Origin: Levilinea saccharolytica
GTDB taxonomy: Bacteria; Chloroflexota; Anaerolineae; Anaerolineales; Anaerolineaceae
DNA: 35,815 bases
Direction of reading: 5' to 3'
Assembly (NCBI RefSeq): GCF_001306035.1
Contig: NZ_LGCM01000016.1
Span: forward strand, 1-35,815
How positions within the stretch are numbered: position 1 is the stretch's first letter; the number at the start of each line of letters is the position of its first letter. Under the pieces are notes generated by a model that saw only the letters and a program-made list of their open reading frames with translations, did not search any database and was not told where the DNA came from. The translations under genes and the position numbers were made by a program. Of this stretch, positions 33,319 to 35,815 are shown in pieces.

Positions 33319-34305
33319 TCAACCGCCAATCTGCATCATCGTGCGCCCTTTGGGCGCATGGGATTGGTCTAACTCGTGGCTCTCCGGTTTCATGCCCACC
33401 GCCCGCTGCAGCAGCGGCAAAATATCGCCGCCCGCGCGCAGCGTATCCAGCAGCGGAATTTCCACATCGCTCAGCAGGCACGGGCGCAAATTGCCGTCCG
33501 CCGTCAGCCGCAAACGGTTGCAGAATTGGCAGAAATGCTCACCCACGGGTGAAATGAAGCCCACCCGGCCTTTTGCGCCGTGCAGCCGAAATTCACGCGC
33601 CGGGCCGCTGCCCACCGTTTTTTCCACGGCTTCCAGACCCAGCGGCTCCAATATCTTCAGCATTTCCTGAATGGAAAGGTAGGCCGCCTGCGGGGGCGGG
33701 AAACCCTCGCCCCACAGCGCCTGGTTTTTCACCGGCATCAACTCAATGAAGCGCACATGCCAATCGCGCTCCAGGGTCAAACCGGCCAGAGCCGCCAGCT
33801 CATCGTCATTCACCCCACGCATGGCCACGCTGTTGATCTTCACCGGCCTCAGCCCGGCCGCCTCCGCCGCCAAAATCCCCCGCCAGGAGCGTTCAAACGA
33901 GCCGCCGCGGGTGATGTGGGCAAATTTCTGCGCGTCCAGCGTGTCCAGGCTGACGTTGACGCGCTTCAGGCCCGCCTGCGCCAGCGGCCCAGCCAGGTTT
34001 TCCAGCAGCAGGGCGTTGGTCGTCAGGCTCACGTCCTCCACCCCCGGTGTGTTGGCGATCAAACGCACCAGTTCGGTGATATCTTTGCGCACCAGCGGTT
34101 CGCCCCCCGTCAACCGCACCTCGCGCACCCCATGCTCGGCCGCCACCCGCACCACCTCGGCAATCTCTTCGTAACGCATGATGGTCGGGTGCGGCTGCCA
34201 ATCCACCCCATCCGGCGGCATGCAGTACACACAGCGCAAATTGCAGCGGTCGGTAACTGAGATTCGCAAATACGTGATGGAGCGACCAAATGTATCCACT
34301 AACAT
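33319..34305 (-). CDS. moaA: GTP 3',8-cyclase MoaA
   Basis: The 328-residue radical SAM protein has the N-terminal CxxxCxxC cluster site (DRCNLRCVYC), the SAM-binding VRLTGGEPLVR and the C-terminal cluster site (HFCQFCNRLRLTADG...C), ending in the conserved GG (MMQIGG) used in catalysis. It makes 3',8-cyclo-GTP, the first step in molybdopterin synthesis. The start at 34305 is set by AAAGGA. Divergent from the MoeB-rhodanese gene, which acts later in the same pathway. Confidence 0.96.
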   Translation of the reverse strand: MLVDTFGRSITYLRISVTDRCNLRCVYCMPPDGVDWQPHPTIMRYEEIAEVVRVAAEHGVREVRLTGGEPLVRKDITELVRLIANTPGVEDVSLTTNALLLENLAGPLAQAGLKRVNVSLDTLDAQKFAHITRGGSFERSWRGILAAEAAGLRPVKINSVAMRGVNDDELAALAGLTLERDWHVRFIELMPVKNQALWGEGFPPPQAAYLSIQEMLKILEPLGLEAVEKTVGSGPAREFRLHGAKGRVGFISPVGEHFCQFCNRLRLTADGNLRPCLLSDVEIPLLDTLRAGGDILPLLQRAVGMKPESHELDQSHAPKGRTMMQIGG

Positions 34306-34456
34306 GGCAAGGTTCCTTTCTGAGGCTGCAGCTCGATGAAGTCGGGCGAACCTGGTTAAATTGTACCATGCCGCTCCTTTTTGCATGGTCTGCGCTGCGC
34401 TGCCCGCGCCACTTATGGTATCATCAATTCAACGTCATCCAAAACGAGGCCGCGGC

Positions 34457-35611
34457 ATGTACCCTTCCCTCTCTCGCGAAGAAGTCCTGCGCTATTCTCG
34501 CCACCTGACCCTGCCGGATGTGGGCATGGAAGGTCAGCGCAAGCTGAAAGGCTCCTCGGTGCTGGTGGTCGGCACGGGCGGGCTGGGTTCGCCCATCGCC
34601 CTCTATCTGGCCGCCGCCGGGGTAGGCCGCCTGGGGTTGGTGGATTACGACACCGTGGATTCTTCCAACCTTCAGCGGCAAATCATCCACGGCTCCGACC
34701 GCCTGGGGCAGCCCAAGGTGGAATCGGCCCGCCGCCGCCTGCTGGAACTGAACCCCTACATCCAGGTAGACGCCTACAACACCCTCTTTTCCGCCAGTAA
34801 CGCGATGGAAATCGCCGCGGAGTACGACCTGCTGGTGGACGGCACGGATAATTTCCCCACCCGCTACCTGCTCAACGACCTGAGCGTGCTCAGCGGCAAG
34901 CCCTACGTGTACGGTTCCATCTACCGCTTCGAAGGCCAGGTGTCGGTCTTTGATGCCCGCAGCGGCCCGTGTTACCGCTGCCTCTTCCCCGACCCACCTC
35001 CCCCTGGGGCTGTGCCCTCCTGTGGTGAAGGCGGCGTGCTGGGCATTTTGCCCGGCACCATTGGAACCCTGCAGGCCACAGAAGCCCTCAAGCTGCTGCT
35101 GGGCATCGGCGAAACCCTCACCGGCAAGCTGCTGCTCTACGACGCCCTTGACCTGTCCTTCCAAACCATTCAGCTGCGCAAAAACCCGCGCTGCCGCATC
35201 TGCGGCGCGGAACCCAGCGTCACCAGCCTGGTGGATTACGAAGCCTTCTGCGGCGTGCCCGCCAACGACCACGCCGTGCCCGCCCCACCCGCCGAATGGG
35301 ATGTGGAGCCCCAGGAGCTCAGCCAGCGCCTGCGCTCCGCAAACCCGCCCCTGCTCTTGGATGTGCGCGAGGCGGTGGAGCTGCAAATTTCGGCCCTGCC
35401 CGGCGCGTGCAACATTCCCCTCTACCAGTTGGCCGCCCGTCTGGATGAACTGGACCCCCAGCAGGAGATCGTGGCTTTTTGCCGCACCGGGGTGCGCTCC
35501 ACACGCGCCCTGCACCTGCTGCGTTCCGCTGGTTTCACCCAAGTCCACAACCTACGCGGGGGCATCAACGCCTACGCCCAACAGGTGGACCCTTCTCTGT
35601 TCCAATATTAG
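34457..35611 (+). CDS. moeB: MoeB/ThiF-type E1 adenylyltransferase fused to rhodanese
   Basis: The 384-residue protein combines a ThiF/MoeB domain (~5-250) and a rhodanese domain (~285-380). The nucleotide-binding GTGGLGSP (39-46), the zinc cysteines C172/C175 and C246/C249, and the E1 cysteine C189 ([12 protein letters not shown]) are present, and the rhodanese active site is C342-R-T-G-V-R-S. Such MoeBR/MoeZ proteins adenylate MoaD (or ThiS-like carriers) and then supply sulfur to the C-terminal thiocarboxylate. The start at 34457 follows GAGG with 8-base spacing; the longer frame to 34361 is rejected. Divergent from moaA, which supports the cofactor role. Confidence 0.92.
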   Translation: MYPSLSREEVLRYSRHLTLPDVGMEGQRKLKGSSVLVVGTGGLGSPIALYLAAAGVGRLGLVDYDTVDSSNLQRQIIHGSDRLGQPKVESARRRLLELNPYIQVDAYNTLFSASNAMEIAAEYDLLVDGTDNFPTRYLLNDLSVLSGKPYVYGSIYRFEGQVSVFDARSGPCYRCLFPDPPPPGAVPSCGEGGVLGILPGTIGTLQATEALKLLLGIGETLTGKLLLYDALDLSFQTIQLRKNPRCRICGAEPSVTSLVDYEAFCGVPANDHAVPAPPAEWDVEPQELSQRLRSANPPLLLDVREAVELQISALPGACNIPLYQLAARLDELDPQQEIVAFCRTGVRSTRALHLLRSAGFTQVHNLRGGINAYAQQVDPSLFQY

Positions 35612-35622
35612 GCCCGGCTCCG

Positions 35623-35727
35623 ATGAAACCCCTCCGCTTATCCCTCCCCGTTCTGTTCCTGGCCCTGGCGCTGCTGGCCTGCTCCCTGCCGGGCCGGCCA
35701 GCCCTAAAATGCGCACAATGTTGGTGA
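35623..35727 (+). pseudogene. Lipoprotein gene cut off just after its signal peptide
   Basis: The frame starts with a lipoprotein signal peptide whose lipobox ends at Cys20 (LLACSLPG). After residue ~26 the sequence changes character and a stop follows at 35725, giving only 34 residues. The sequence from ~35700 on belongs to a MutS2 reading frame on the other strand, so this gene is probably truncated by a join rather than naturally short. It starts 11 bases after the MoeB-rhodanese gene. Confidence 0.65.
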
Positions 35728-35815
35728 TGTGGCCGGAAAAGGTGGAAAGCGACTGCTCAATGGACTGTTCATCGCCGATGTCGGCGAAAATATCTGCAAA
35801 GATCGAGAGGGCCGA
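35704..35815 (-). pseudogene. mutS2: Internal MutS2 fragment
   Basis: Reading the minus strand inward from the window edge gives a frame with the highly conserved MutS2/MutS ATPase segment ([20 protein letters not shown], then ITNIVRIL), which lies between Walker A and Walker B. The conserved region that should follow (the Walker B LLDELGAGTD) is missing; the sequence continues into the lipoprotein gene. The fragment has neither its own start nor its own end, so it is a broken or misjoined gene. The exact end is uncertain by ~20 bases. Confidence 0.7.

Noticed and set aside
1-35815. Search for tRNA, rRNA, CRISPR, insertion sequences or phage genes
   Set aside because: No cloverleaf, rRNA core, regularly spaced direct repeat, transposase or phage structural motif was seen by eye.

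Overview
The window is a high-GC, densely coded bacterial chromosome segment with short intergenic gaps and no rRNA, tRNA, CRISPR array, phage or insertion sequence that I can see. The style of the envelope proteins (single-pass or lipoprotein anchors followed by long Thr/Pro/Ser linkers, then TPR, beta-propeller, LysM or peptidase domains) together with FmdB-type zinc ribbons, a NarL-type kinase and WbpB/D/E sugar genes suggests a Chloroflexota bacterium, probably Anaerolineae. That placement is an inference from gene content, not a measured result.

Layout. 1-8200 is an envelope block: a repeat-bearing lipoprotein, a LysM lipoprotein (convergent with it), a TPR membrane protein, a class A PBP-like protein and a GNAT acetyltransferase. 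8200-10800 (minus) is rho translationally coupled to a membrane-anchored LysM/M23 protein. 10978-12000 (plus) is a compact operon of an FmdB zinc ribbon, a CsoR/FrmR-family repressor and an OsmC protein, with a candidate operator over the -10 box. 12100-13000 holds a SixA-like phosphatase and a thioredoxin. 13069-19103 (minus) has an alpha/beta hydrolase, an orphan sensor kinase and a three-gene set of beta-propeller/lipoproteins. 19280-20662 is an aldehyde dehydrogenase. 20659-24013 (minus) is a zinc-ribbon membrane protein followed by wbpB-wbpD-wbpE, which make the diacetamido-uronic acid sugar nucleotide. 24150-25290 is a PadR regulator plus a four-helix membrane protein under a palindromic operator. 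25379-28283 (minus) has a methyltransferase, a HAD phosphatase, a 37-residue membrane peptide and a C39-peptidase/TPR protein. 28327-31079 (minus) carries a LysE exporter, queA and ruvB. 31233-31859 is upp. 31942-34305 (minus) is an ADP-ribosylglycohydrolase and moaA, and 34457-35611 is a MoeB/ThiF-rhodanese fusion.

Most notable points: (1) the PBP-like protein has lost the recognisable catalytic residues of both its transglycosylase and transpeptidase domains while staying full length; (2) the FmdB/CsoR/OsmC operon has a Cys-Tyr-Cys regulator that looks like a persulfide-sensor (CstR-like) variant, with an RcnR/FrmR-like operator; (3) at least four genes have a -10 box only 6-7 bases before the start codon, implying leaderless mRNAs; (4) the last ~115 bases encode an internal MutS2 fragment on the minus strand that runs head-on into a lipoprotein gene cut just after its signal peptide, which looks like a chimeric join or a genuine rearrangement breakpoint.
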